Assembly (NCBI GenBank): GCA_003447895.1
Contig: DLYC01000290.1
Span: forward strand, 1-6,630
Direction: 5' to 3'
DNA: 6,630 nucleotides
From: Lachnospiraceae bacterium
GTDB lineage: Bacteria; Bacillota; Clostridia; Lachnospirales; Lachnospiraceae
Position numbers and translations under genes: made by a program. A model generated the notes under the pieces. It was given only the letters and a program-made list of their open reading frames with translations. It had not been told where the DNA came from and did no database searches. Shown piece by piece: positions 1-6,557 of the stretch. The stretch's first letter is position 1. Each line of letters begins with the position of its first letter.

Positions 1-1139
1 TTCTCGGCTACAGCCACTACAGTGATGATGTAGTTGAATATTTTGTCCAGAAATCCATTGCGAACGGAATCGACAGGATCCGTATCTTCGACTGCCTCAA
101 CGACCTCAGAAACCTTGAGACTTCCGTCAAGGCGACCAAGAGAGAGGGCGGCCATGCCCAGATCGCGCTGTCCTATACGCTCGGTGATGCGTATACAGAG
201 GATTACTGGATGAATATCGCCCGCCAGATCGAAGAGATGGGCGCGGATTCCCTCTGCATCAAGGACATGGCGGGTCTTCTCCTTCCCTACGATGCGGAGA
301 AGCTTGTCAAGGCGCTCAAGAGAGGAACGGATATCCCGATCGAGCTTCACACACACTATACTTCCGGCTGCGGAAGCATGACCTATCTCAAAGCGGCAGA
401 AGCGGGCGTCGACATCATCGACTGCGCGATCAGCCCTATGGCTCTGGGTACCTCCCAGCCTGCTACTGAGGTCATGGTAGGTGCGCTCAAGGGCACCGAG
501 AGAGACACAGGACTTGACCAGGCAAAGCTCAAAGAGATCGCCGACTACTTCGCGCCTTACCGCGAGGAGTGCCTCGAGAGCGGCCTTATGAGCACCAAGG
601 TGCTCGGCGTCAATATCAGAACGCTGATCTATCAGGTTCCCGGCGGAATGCTCTCCAACATGGTGAGCCAGCTGGCAGAGCAGGGCGCTTCCGACAAGCT
701 CACGGCTGTTCTGGAAGAGGTGCCGAGAGTGCGTAAAGACCTCGGTGAGCCCCCGCTTGTTACACCTTCTTCCCAGATCGTCGGTACACAGGCGGTCATG
801 AACGTCCTTATGGGCGAGCGCTATAAGATGGCGACAGAGCAGACCAAGGATCTGATCCGCGGAAAGTACGGCCAGACCATCAAGCCCATGAACGAGGAAG
901 TCGTAAAGAAGGTCATCGGCGACGAGGAGAGAATCACCTGCAGACCTGCAGACCTCATTCCTCCGCAGCTCCCTCAGTTCGAGAAAGAGTGCGCGCAGTG
1001 GAAGCAGCAGGATGAGGACGTTCTGTCCTACGCGCTGTTCCCTCAGGTTGCGGTCGATTTCTTCAAGTATCGCCTCGCACAGCAGGAAAAGGTAGATCTT
1101 ACCAAGGCGGATACAGCCAACGGCGCTTATCCCGCTTAA
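1..1139 (+). CDS. oadA: Oxaloacetate decarboxylase alpha subunit / pyruvate carboxylase subunit B-type carboxyltransferase, 5' truncated
   Basis: The reading frame is open from base 3 to the TAA at 1137-1139, giving 378 visible codons. The first visible residues (LGYSHYSDDVVEYFV) align with about residue 88 of known OadA proteins, so the N-terminus with the first metal-binding Asp lies outside the window. Visible family marks are RIFDCLND, the metal-site lysine in CIKDMAG (codon 261-263; carbamylated in characterised relatives), the HTH metal ligands in ELHTHYTSG (348-356), QVPGGMLSNM, VTPSSQIVGTQAV and TCRPADL. The family transfers CO2 between oxaloacetate/pyruvate and biotin, either in a Na+-pumping membrane decarboxylase or as the carboxyltransferase half of a split pyruvate carboxylase; the sequence alone does not say which. 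The protein ends soon after the conserved post-catalytic domain. It has no Ala/Pro linker and no biotinyl AMKM motif, so a separate biotin carrier protein is expected. The ATG at 210 is internal and not the start. A long hairpin terminator follows directly. Confidence 0.93.
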   Translation, partial: LGYSHYSDDVVEYFVQKSIANGIDRIRIFDCLNDLRNLETSVKATKREGGHAQIALSYTLGDAYTEDYWMNIARQIEEMGADSLCIKDMAGLLLPYDAEKLVKALKRGTDIPIELHTHYTSGCGSMTYLKAAEAGVDIIDCAISPMALGTSQPATEVMVGALKGTERDTGLDQAKLKEIADYFAPYREECLESGLMSTKVLGVNIRTLIYQVPGGMLSNMVSQLAEQGASDKLTAVLEEVPRVRKDLGEPPLVTPSSQIVGTQAVMNVLMGERYKMATEQTKDLIRGKYGQTIKPMNEEVVKKVIGDEERITCRPADLIPPQLPQFEKECAQWKQQDEDVLSYALFPQVAVDFFKYRLAQQEKVDLTKADTANGAYPA

Positions 1140-1151
1140 TAAAAAATTAAT

Positions 1152-1221
1152 GGTGCCAGGCACCATAAAATTTTTATAAACTGAGTTTATAGAAATTTTA
1201 TGGTGTCTGGCACCTTTTTTT
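1152..1221 (+). terminator. Long perfect stem-loop plus T-run, probable intrinsic terminator of oadA
   Basis: Bases 1152-1180 pair with 1186-1214 along all 29 positions in the + strand RNA: 27 Watson-Crick pairs and two G-U wobbles (1160/1206 and 1174/1192). The loop is CTGAG. Seven Ts follow at 1215-1221, and the oadA stop is 12 bases upstream, so a rho-independent terminator is the simplest reading. The stem is much longer than a usual terminator, and its base is the self-palindromic block GGTGCCAGGCACC, mirrored as GGTGTCTGGCACC. A small palindromic repeat element that doubles as a terminator is therefore also possible. Confidence 0.8.
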
Positions 1222-1230
1222 GTCTGCTAT

Positions 1231-1258
1231 TTGCAAGCCGAAAAGAATCTGTTAAAAT
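1231..1258 (+). promoter_or_regulatory. Putative sigma-A promoter for glgX
   Basis: TTGCAA (1231-1236) and TAAAAT (1253-1258) resemble -35 and -10 boxes separated by 16 bases. They sit just after the oadA terminator and 44 bases before the first possible glgX start. The placement supports a new transcription unit starting near 1265. The call rests on motif match and position only. The -10 box overlaps the left arm of an inverted repeat. Confidence 0.5.
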
Positions 1259-1298
1259 GATATCCAAATACGCAAATCAAAAGTGAGGCTTTAACAGA
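1248..1298. repeat. 9-bp inverted repeat flanking the glgX leader, possible operator or leader hairpin
   Basis: TCTGTTAAA at 1248-1256 is perfectly mirrored by TTTAACAGA at 1290-1298, with 33 bases between. The left arm overlaps the putative -10 box and the right arm ends four bases before the ATG at 1303. The arm centres are 42 bases apart, close to four helical turns. It could bind a regulator, or fold in RNA near the first start codon. It could also be chance in an AT-rich stretch. Confidence 0.35.
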
Positions 1299-1302
1299 AG
1301 AT

Positions 1303-3477
1303 ATGAGGCGTTTCGATGTAGTCCGGAGGCTCCTGGAGCTTCAGACAGGCACAAGTACGGAAGAAATCAATATAACGGCTAAAGCGCATATGGCCGACAG
1401 GCCCCGGAAAAAGGAGAAGATGGAAGAGATCTCCGGCTTCTATGTAAGGCCCGGCAATTACCGGCTGAATGGGGCGCGGGCGCTGCGGGGCGGTGTCAAT
1501 TTTACACTGACCTCCGCCGGAGCTGTCTCATGCGACCTGCTTCTTTTTAAGAGAAAGCAGCCGATGCCTTACGCGATCATCCGGATTCCGGAGTCCTACC
1601 GGGTGGGCAACGTCTATTCGATCTTTGTTTCCGGACTGGATGTGGAGAACTTTGAATATGCCTACAAGCTGGACGGGCCCTATGACCCGTCGAAGGGGCT
1701 CTATTTTGACAAAAACAAGCTGGTGATCGATCCCTACGCGAGAGCGGTGACAGGACAGAGGGCCTGGGGCGCCGCGAAGACCGAGAAGGAATATCACGCC
1801 AGAGTTGTGAAGGAAAACTATTACTGGACCGAGAACGACTTTCCCCACACGCCGATGGAGGACACGATCATCTATGAGATGCATGTCCGCGGCTTTACAA
1901 GACACAAGACTTCCGGCGTGCAGTATCCCGGGACATTTGCGGGGATCATTGAAAAGATTCCCTATCTGAAGGAACTGGGCGTCACGGCAGTGGAACTGAT
2001 GCCGGTCTTCGAGTTTGATGAGCTGATCAACTCAAGAACCTACAACGGAAAGCTCCTCCTGGAGTACTGGGGATACAATACGGTGGCTTTTTATGCCCCC
2101 AACACGGCCTATACCGCCTCTATTGAATATAACGAGGAGGGAACCGAGCTCAAGCAGCTGATCCGCCTGCTCAAGAAGGCCGGGATCGAAGTGATCCTGG
2201 ATGTCGTCTTTAACCACACGGCGGAGGGAAACCGGAACGGCCCGTTCTTCTCGTTTAAGGGCATAGACAGCAATGTCTACTATACCCAGACGTCAAGCGG
2301 CGATTACTACAATTTCAGCGGCTGCGGGAACACCTTCAACTGCAACCACCCGCAGGTGAGCCGGTTTATCGTGGACTGTCTCCGGTACTGGGTGACAGAG
2401 TATCATGTGGACGGATTCCGCTTTGATCTGGCCTCGATCCTCACAAGAGGGGAGGATGGAGGACCGCTCAGCGATCCGCCCCTTCTGAAGATGATCTCCA
2501 ATGACCCGCTCCTTCGGAAGACGAAGATGATCGCGGAGCCGTGGGATGCGGGCGGTCTCTATCAGGTGGGAGGCTTCCCCGCCTACAACAGGTGGTCGGA
2601 ATGGAACGGCCGCTACAGGGACTCCATCCGCGATTTTCTGAAGGGAAGCTACTGGCACGCGCCTGAGACAGCGGCCAGGATCACCGGGTCCATGGACATG
2701 TACGGAAAGGCCCCCTATATGGGCTACAGGTCGTCCGTGAACTTTGTGACATGTCATGACGGATTTACGATGCATGACCTCTTCTCCTATGACCACAAGC
2801 ACAATGAAGCCAACGGATGGGACAACACGGACGGCGCTGATGACAACCGGAGCTGGAACTGCGGCGCGGAGGGCCACACGGAGGACCCGGTCATCAAATC
2901 CCTACGGATGAAAATGATGCGAAACGCGATGACTGTGCTGATGTGCAGCAGGGGAACCCCGATGATCCTGTCGGGAGATGAATTCTGCAACACGCAGTAC
3001 GGAAACAATAACGGCTACTGTCAGGACAGTGAGATCTCCTGGCTGAACTGGGACTATCTGAGGATCAACAGGGACTACTTTGAATTTGTGAAAAATGTCA
3101 TTTCTTTCCGAAAGAAGCACCCTGTGATCTCAAGGGAACTGGGACCCGCAAACTGCGGCCTTGCACCTGTCACGTGCTGCGGCGCGGACCCCGATAATCA
3201 AGCGATCGGAATGGGCAACAAGGTGCTCGGAATCCTGTACGCGGGACGCCTCCCGGACGACTCCGAGGACGATGTCGTCTACCTGGTGATCAACGCGTAT
3301 TGGGAGCAGCAGCAGATCCGTCTTCCCGCGCTTTCGGGCGGCCTTGCATGGGGCGTCAATATTTACACCGACGCGGACGATGAGCAGTACTTCTACGAGG
3401 AGAGCCGGTTTGTGCACAGCCCGATCTTCACGCTGAAGGAGAGGAGCGTGGCCGTGTTTACGCTCTATCATCCCTGA
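1303..3477 (+). CDS. glgX: Glycogen debranching enzyme, GlgX/isoamylase type (GH13)
   Basis: This cytoplasmic enzyme of 724 residues is expected to hydrolyse alpha-1,6 branch links in glycogen or limit dextrins. Counting from the ATG at 1303, a CBM48/isoamylase-like N-terminal domain spans about residues 45-150. The catalytic GH13 barrel follows at about 185-605, and a beta-rich C-terminal domain ends the protein. All four GH13 regions are present: DVVFNH (300-305), GFRFDLAS with nucleophile Asp375, AEPWD with acid/base Glu412, and CHD with Asp486. GVTAVELMPVFEF and LLEYWGYNT are typical of the GlgX/isoamylase branch. The start is uncertain. The ATG at 1303 gives the longest frame but has only a weak GAAG two bases upstream. 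The ATG at 1420 (MEEISGFYVRPG) has AAGGAG at 1411-1416 and fits the usual family N-terminus better; starting there gives 685 residues. The gene lies alone between a terminator and a structured gap, and no other glycogen gene is visible. Confidence 0.93.
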   Translation: MRRFDVVRRLLELQTGTSTEEINITAKAHMADRPRKKEKMEEISGFYVRPGNYRLNGARALRGGVNFTLTSAGAVSCDLLLFKRKQPMPYAIIRIPESYRVGNVYSIFVSGLDVENFEYAYKLDGPYDPSKGLYFDKNKLVIDPYARAVTGQRAWGAAKTEKEYHARVVKENYYWTENDFPHTPMEDTIIYEMHVRGFTRHKTSGVQYPGTFAGIIEKIPYLKELGVTAVELMPVFEFDELINSRTYNGKLLLEYWGYNTVAFYAPNTAYTASIEYNEEGTELKQLIRLLKKAGIEVILDVVFNHTAEGNRNGPFFSFKGIDSNVYYTQTSSGDYYNFSGCGNTFNCNHPQVSRFIVDCLRYWVTEYHVDGFRFDLASILTRGEDGGPLSDPPLLKMISNDPLLRKTKMIAEPWDAGGLYQVGGFPAYNRWSEWNGRYRDSIRDFLKGSYWHAPETAARITGSMDMYGKAPYMGYRSSVNFVTCHDGFTMHDLFSYDHKHNEANGWDNTDGADDNRSWNCGAEGHTEDPVIKSLRMKMMRNAMTVLMCSRGTPMILSGDEFCNTQYGNNNGYCQDSEISWLNWDYLRINRDYFEFVKNVISFRKKHPVISRELGPANCGLAPVTCCGADPDNQAIGMGNKVLGILYAGRLPDDSEDDVVYLVINAYWEQQQIRLPALSGGLAWGVNIYTDADDEQYFYEESRFVHSPIFTLKERSVAVFTLYHP
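1411..1416 (+). promoter_or_regulatory. Ribosome binding site supporting an alternative glgX start at 1420
   Basis: AAGGAG lies three bases before the in-frame ATG at 1420. The spacing is short, but the match is much better than anything before the ATG at 1303 or the in-frame ATG at 1390. It suggests that the first 39 codons of the long frame may be untranslated leader. Confidence 0.45.
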
Positions 3478-3485
3478 GAGGAAAG

Positions 3486-3519
3486 GCAGGACGGGACGGA
3501 ACAGACGCCCGCTCCCTGC
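3486..3519 (+). other. Predicted imperfect stem-loop after glgX
   Basis: GCAGG (3486-3490) pairs with CCTGC (3515-3519), and CGGG (3492-3495) with CCCG (3508-3511). A further CG/CG pair closes the loop. The stem has an uneven internal loop and no T-run, so it is not a classical terminator. It is the first of three stem-loops in this gap. Confidence 0.3.
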
Positions 3520-3524
3520 GCGGC

Positions 3525-3541
3525 GGCTCGCGCCGCGAGCC
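3525..3541 (+). other. GC-rich 7-bp stem-loop between glgX and the response regulator gene
   Basis: GGCTCGC (3525-3531) pairs perfectly with GCGAGCC (3535-3541) around a GCC loop. An alternative fold pairs 3519-3524 with 3532-3537, so the two forms exclude each other. No T-run follows. The role is unknown; it could stabilise the glgX 3' end. Confidence 0.4.
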
Positions 3542-3562
3542 CTGACTGATGTTATGTGATGC

Positions 3563-3594
3563 GCCCCGCAAAAGGCCTGGCCGTTTTGCGGGGC
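3563..3594 (+). other. Perfect 11-bp stem-loop upstream of the response regulator, possible terminator or attenuator
   Basis: GCCCCGCAAAA (3563-3573) is exactly complementary to TTTTGCGGGGC (3584-3594). The loop between them can add a three-pair GGC/GCC inner stem. It lies 13 bases before the regulator's ribosome site. The bases after it (AATATACTG) are AT-rich but not a T-run, so termination of glgX is possible without being textbook. As an inverted repeat it could also be a protein-binding site. Confidence 0.5.
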
Positions 3595-3607
3595 AATATA
3601 CTGTATG

Positions 3608-3613
3608 AAGGAG
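3608..3613 (+). promoter_or_regulatory. Ribosome binding site that sets the response regulator start at 3623
   Basis: AAGGAG is nine bases before the ATG at 3623, a normal distance. The upstream in-frame ATG at 3605 overlaps this site and has no ribosome site of its own, so the six extra residues it would add (MKELYK) are probably not translated. Confidence 0.8.
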
Positions 3614-3622
3614 TTATACAAG

Positions 3623-4297
3623 ATGGCTGTTCAGAAAATATTGGTAGTGGATGACGAGGCGAGAATGCGAAAGCTTGTCTCGGATTTTCTGACAAAGAAG
3701 GGATTCGATGTCCTGGAAGCCGCGGACGGAGAGGCGGCAATGGACTATTTTTACAGCGACAAGGACATTGTCCTCGTGATCCTGGATGTCATGATGCCCA
3801 AGATGGACGGATGGCAGGTCCTTAGGGAAATCCGGGAATCCTCCCAGGTCCCGGTGATCATGCTCACGGCCCGCACGGACGAGAGGGATGAACTCAAGGG
3901 CTTCGACCTTGGAGTCGATGAGTATGTGACAAAGCCCTTCAGCCCCCGCACACTTGTCGCGCGTGTGGAAGCCATTCTCAGGAGAACCGGATCCGGCGGG
4001 GAGTCGGACAAGATCGAGCTGAGCGGCATCGTACTGGACAAAGCCGCGCACCAGGTCACAGTCGACGGTGAGCCGGTGGACCTCAGCTATAAGGAATTTG
4101 AACTTCTCACGTACTTTATGGAGAACAACAAGATCGCTCTCTCGAGGGAGAAGATCCTCAATCATGTGTGGAATTACGACTACTACGGGGATGCCAGGAC
4201 GATCGACACCCATGTCAAAAAATTGAGGAGCAAGCTCGGTCCCAAAGGGGAGCTGATCAAGACGATCTGGGGGATGGGATACAAACTCGAAGCCTGA
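3623..4297 (+). CDS. OmpR/PhoB-family two-component response regulator
   Basis: This 224-residue cytoplasmic DNA-binding regulator is presumably phosphorylated by the kinase encoded just downstream. The receiver domain (about residues 4-118) keeps the acidic pair Asp10-Asp11, phosphoacceptor Asp55 in LDVMMPKMDGW, Thr82 in MLTARTDERDE and Lys104 in VTKPFSP. A winged-helix output domain spans about 130-222. It includes LSYKEFELLTYF, the recognition-helix segment RTIDTHVKKLRSKLG and the C-terminal wing IWGMGYKLEA. Length and domain order are typical of the family, and nothing is missing. The start at 3623 is chosen from the AAGGAG nine bases upstream; the ATG at 3605 would add six residues. The kinase gene begins 26 bases after the stop, so the pair is probably one operon. 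The target genes and signal cannot be read from the sequence, and I do not assign a named regulator. Confidence 0.95.
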   Translation: MAVQKILVVDDEARMRKLVSDFLTKKGFDVLEAADGEAAMDYFYSDKDIVLVILDVMMPKMDGWQVLREIRESSQVPVIMLTARTDERDELKGFDLGVDEYVTKPFSPRTLVARVEAILRRTGSGGESDKIELSGIVLDKAAHQVTVDGEPVDLSYKEFELLTYFMENNKIALSREKILNHVWNYDYYGDARTIDTHVKKLRSKLGPKGELIKTIWGMGYKLEA

Positions 4298-4309
4298 CCG
4301 GGCGTCAGC

Positions 4310-4317
4310 GGAGGTGA
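4310..4317 (+). promoter_or_regulatory. Strong ribosome binding site that supports a TTG start for the histidine kinase
   Basis: GGAGGTGA is an almost full match to the 16S anti-Shine-Dalgarno sequence and sits six bases before the TTG at 4324. The nearby ATG at 4331 is out of frame, and the first in-frame ATG codes within the first membrane helix, so TTG is the only start that gives a complete protein. Confidence 0.85.
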
Positions 4318-4323
4318 ACAGAT

Positions 4324-5877
4324 TTGAGTCATGAGAAGAAAGAGCCCGGAGAGCGCCGGTATTCCATAAAGCTTCAGCTTACGCTGATCTTCTTTTTTCT
4401 GATGCTCGGCGCGCTCGGACTTTACTGGATCATCAGCAATACTTTTCTCGGCCGGTATTACCTGAGGGAAAAGAGGCTGGCGCTTCAGGATATGTACAAT
4501 GTCCTGAACGAGGCAGCTTCGGAGGAAGAGATCGGAACGGAAGAATTTGACCAGGAGCTTTTGCGAAGCGCCGGCAAAGAGAATATCAGCCTGATCGTCA
4601 TGGACGCAGAGAGTTCTACCGTAAAACTCCATGCATCGGACGGATCCAGGATCCAGAACAGGATGTATGACAACCTCTTTGACGCCACGCCGGACTATGA
4701 GGACAAAGATGAGATCCGGAGCCGCTACTACGTGGTGAGCACACTCTCGGAGGAGGAACACTTCCGGGTCAGCATTATCTATGACAGCCGGATGGGCATG
4801 AAAACCATGGAGCTCTTCGGAAGCCTCGATGACGGCTGCTTCTGCCTTCTTCAGACGGCGCTGGAGAGCATTGAGAACAGCTCCGACATTGCCAACCGGT
4901 TTATGGGCTATATCGGGATCGCGATCTCCCTTGCCGGCGCGGTATTCGCGCTTCTTCTTGCGGGCAGGATCACAGAGCCCATCCGCGAGCTCACGGAGAT
5001 CTCAGCCAGAATGAAAAAGCTGGATTTCAGCGCCAAGTATAAGGGAAACAGCAAGACGGAGATCGCGGAGCTCGGCGACAACATCAATGAGCTTTCGGAA
5101 ATTCTGGAAAAGACGATCTCAGAGCTGAAGACAGCCAACGCGGAGCTGAAGGAGGACCTCCATAAGCGGGAAGAGATCGAAGAGATGCGGCAGGAGTTCC
5201 TCTCCGGCGTCACGCACGAGCTGAAGACGCCGCTGGCGCTGATCAGGGGTTACGCGGAGGGGCTGGCTGACGGAATCGCGGATGACCCTGAGAGCACCGA
5301 ATTCTACACGGAAGTCATCATCGATGAAGCGGAGAAAATGAACCAGATCGTCACAAGGCTTTTGTCCCTCAATCAGCTGGAATTCGGAAAAACAGAGTTC
5401 ACGGTGGTGCGGTTTGATATCGTAGGGTTTATCCGCGGCTGCCTGTCGAGCGCCGGGATGCTGGCCCAGAAAAAGGGGATCCGGGTGAACATGGAAAACC
5501 GCCCTCCGATCTACGTTTGGGCGGACGAATTCTGGACAGAGGAAGTGTTCATGAATTATTTTTCCAACGCCGTGAACCACTGCGAGGGCGAAAAAGTCAT
5601 TGACATTCATTTTGAAGAGAAGCAGAATTGTGTACGAGTGACTGTATTTAATACCGGAAAACCGATTCCGGCGGAGGCAATTCCGCATCTTTGGGAGAAG
5701 TTTTATAAGGTTGACAAGGCCCGCACCAGAGAGTACGGAGGTTCGGGCGTAGGACTTTCGATCGTAAAGGCAATCATGGACCAGATGAATCAGGCGTACG
5801 GTGTCAAAAACTACGACAACGGCGTCGCCTTCTGGTTTGAACTGGATACACGGACAAATGTGAAGGGCTCGGCGTGA
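4324..5877 (+). CDS. Membrane-bound sensor histidine kinase (HAMP-HisKA-HATPase_c)
   Basis: This 517-residue kinase probably pairs with the regulator encoded just upstream. A basic N-terminus leads into membrane helix 1 (about residues 17-38, LTLIFFFLMLGALGLYWII). A mostly acidic extracellular segment of about 150 residues follows, then helix 2 (about 193-214) and a HAMP linker (about 215-267) that runs into a coiled coil. The dimerisation/phosphoacceptor domain has GVTHELKTPLALI with His298. The ATP-binding domain has an N-box (NYFSNAVN, 411-418), a G1 box reading NTG at 443-445 and a G2 box GGSGVGLS (472-479). The Asn in G1 and the motif KFYKVDKARTREYGG are familiar from a clostridial kinase subgroup, so activity is expected. 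The extracellular segment holds Cys172 and Cys174 near its end and matches no sensor domain I can name; the stimulus is unknown. The start is TTG with a near-perfect ribosome site. hisH begins 16 bases after the stop. Confidence 0.95.
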   Translation: MSHEKKEPGERRYSIKLQLTLIFFFLMLGALGLYWIISNTFLGRYYLREKRLALQDMYNVLNEAASEEEIGTEEFDQELLRSAGKENISLIVMDAESSTVKLHASDGSRIQNRMYDNLFDATPDYEDKDEIRSRYYVVSTLSEEEHFRVSIIYDSRMGMKTMELFGSLDDGCFCLLQTALESIENSSDIANRFMGYIGIAISLAGAVFALLLAGRITEPIRELTEISARMKKLDFSAKYKGNSKTEIAELGDNINELSEILEKTISELKTANAELKEDLHKREEIEEMRQEFLSGVTHELKTPLALIRGYAEGLADGIADDPESTEFYTEVIIDEAEKMNQIVTRLLSLNQLEFGKTEFTVVRFDIVGFIRGCLSSAGMLAQKKGIRVNMENRPPIYVWADEFWTEEVFMNYFSNAVNHCEGEKVIDIHFEEKQNCVRVTVFNTGKPIPAEAIPHLWEKFYKVDKARTREYGGSGVGLSIVKAIMDQMNQAYGVKNYDNGVAFWFELDTRTNVKGSA

Positions 5878-5893
5878 GCGGAATGGGGTCAAG

Positions 5894-6499
5894 ATGGTAT
5901 CGATCATAGATTACGGCGCAGGCAATATCAAAAGCGTGGAGAATGCAGTCCGCTATCTGGGACACGAAGCGGTCCTTACAAGGGACCCGGAAGTGATCCT
6001 CTCAAGCGACCACTGCATCCTTCCCGGCGTCGGTGCGTTCGGAGATGCGATGGACCGCCTGAAACGGTTCGGGCTCGATGACGTTATCAGAGAAGTGGTG
6101 AAAAAAGGGATCCCGTTTCTCGGAATCTGCCTGGGACTGCAGCTCCTGTTTGAATCGAGCGAAGAGAGCCCGGGCGCGGAAGGGCTAGGGATCCTGAAGG
6201 GAAAGGTCATGAGGATCCCGGACACGGACGGAAGGAAAGTTCCGCAGATCGGCTGGAATGATCTGACTTACCCTGCGGCGGGGAGGCTCTTTGAGGGACT
6301 GGACGAAGGGATCTATGTATATTTTGTCCACTCCTATTATCTGAGAGCGGAGGATCCCTCTATCGTGACGGCCCGGACAGAATACGGCGTCAGCATTGAC
6401 GCGTCTGTCGAGAGCGGCAATGTGTTCGCATGCCAGTTCCATCCCGAAAAGAGTGAGGCGGTGGGAATGAAGATCCTGGACAATTTCCTGAAAATCTGA
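5894..6499 (+). CDS. hisH: Imidazole glycerol phosphate synthase, glutaminase subunit HisH
   Basis: This 201-residue class I glutamine amidotransferase makes ammonia from glutamine and passes it to HisF. HisF uses it to turn PRFAR into imidazole glycerol phosphate and AICAR in histidine synthesis. The N-terminus [12 protein letters not shown] is diagnostic. The oxyanion region [11 protein letters not shown] is at about 43-53. The nucleophile is Cys79 in [11 protein letters not shown], and the catalytic His183 and Glu185 lie in [13 protein letters not shown] (118-122) and YFVHSYY (143-149) are further family marks. The length is normal and the protein is complete. The ribosome site is weak (GGGG at 5885-5888) and the kinase stop is only 16 bases upstream, so translation may depend partly on the upstream gene. 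hisF follows after 58 bases. Confidence 0.97.
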
Positions 6500-6511
6500 A
6501 AAGGCTCATGC

Positions 6512-6546
6512 CGAAGGATCACCGCGCCGCGCTCCGCGCTGCGGAT
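6512..6546 (+). other. GC-rich potential stem-loop in the hisH-hisF gap
   Basis: ATC-CCGC around 6519-6526 (one bulged A) can pair with GCGGAT at 6541-6546, enclosing a stretch made almost only of G and C. It ends just before the hisF ribosome site at 6548-6552. There is no T-run. It could affect hisF translation or mRNA stability, but the pairing is imperfect and the call is tentative. Confidence 0.25.
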
Positions 6547-6557
6547 TGGAGGTTATT

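Noticed and set aside
210..212. ATG at 210 as the start of the first gene
   Set aside because: The frame is open upstream to the window edge and codes for conserved OadA sequence, so the gene is truncated by the window.
1231..1245. Possible catabolite-response (cre) site in front of glgX
   Set aside because: The stretch misses several conserved cre positions, including the central CG, and lacks dyad symmetry.
2293..2877. 194-codon open frame on the - strand, and other - strand frames within 1528-3740
   Set aside because: They are shadows of glgX. None has a motif or credible start.
3597..3602. TATACT as a -10 box for the two-component operon
   Set aside because: No -35 box at the right distance, and transcription from it would begin at or inside the ribosome site of the regulator gene.
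3614..4213. 199-codon open frame on the - strand
   Set aside because: It lies antisense to the complete response regulator gene, and its protein looks like a reverse-frame translation with no motif.
4642..4655. Tandem GGATCCA repeat
   Set aside because: Only two 7-base copies inside a coding region. It is explained by the coded residues and is not meaningful as a repeat.
4829..5014. Short + strand frame inside the kinase gene
   Set aside because: It is out of frame with a well-supported gene and its product is low-complexity Arg/Ser-rich sequence.
5119..5907. Long open frame on the - strand (262 codons)
   Set aside because: It lies antisense to the kinase gene, has no recognisable domain or clear ribosome site, and is the kind of shadow frame expected opposite a gene with GC-rich third positions.
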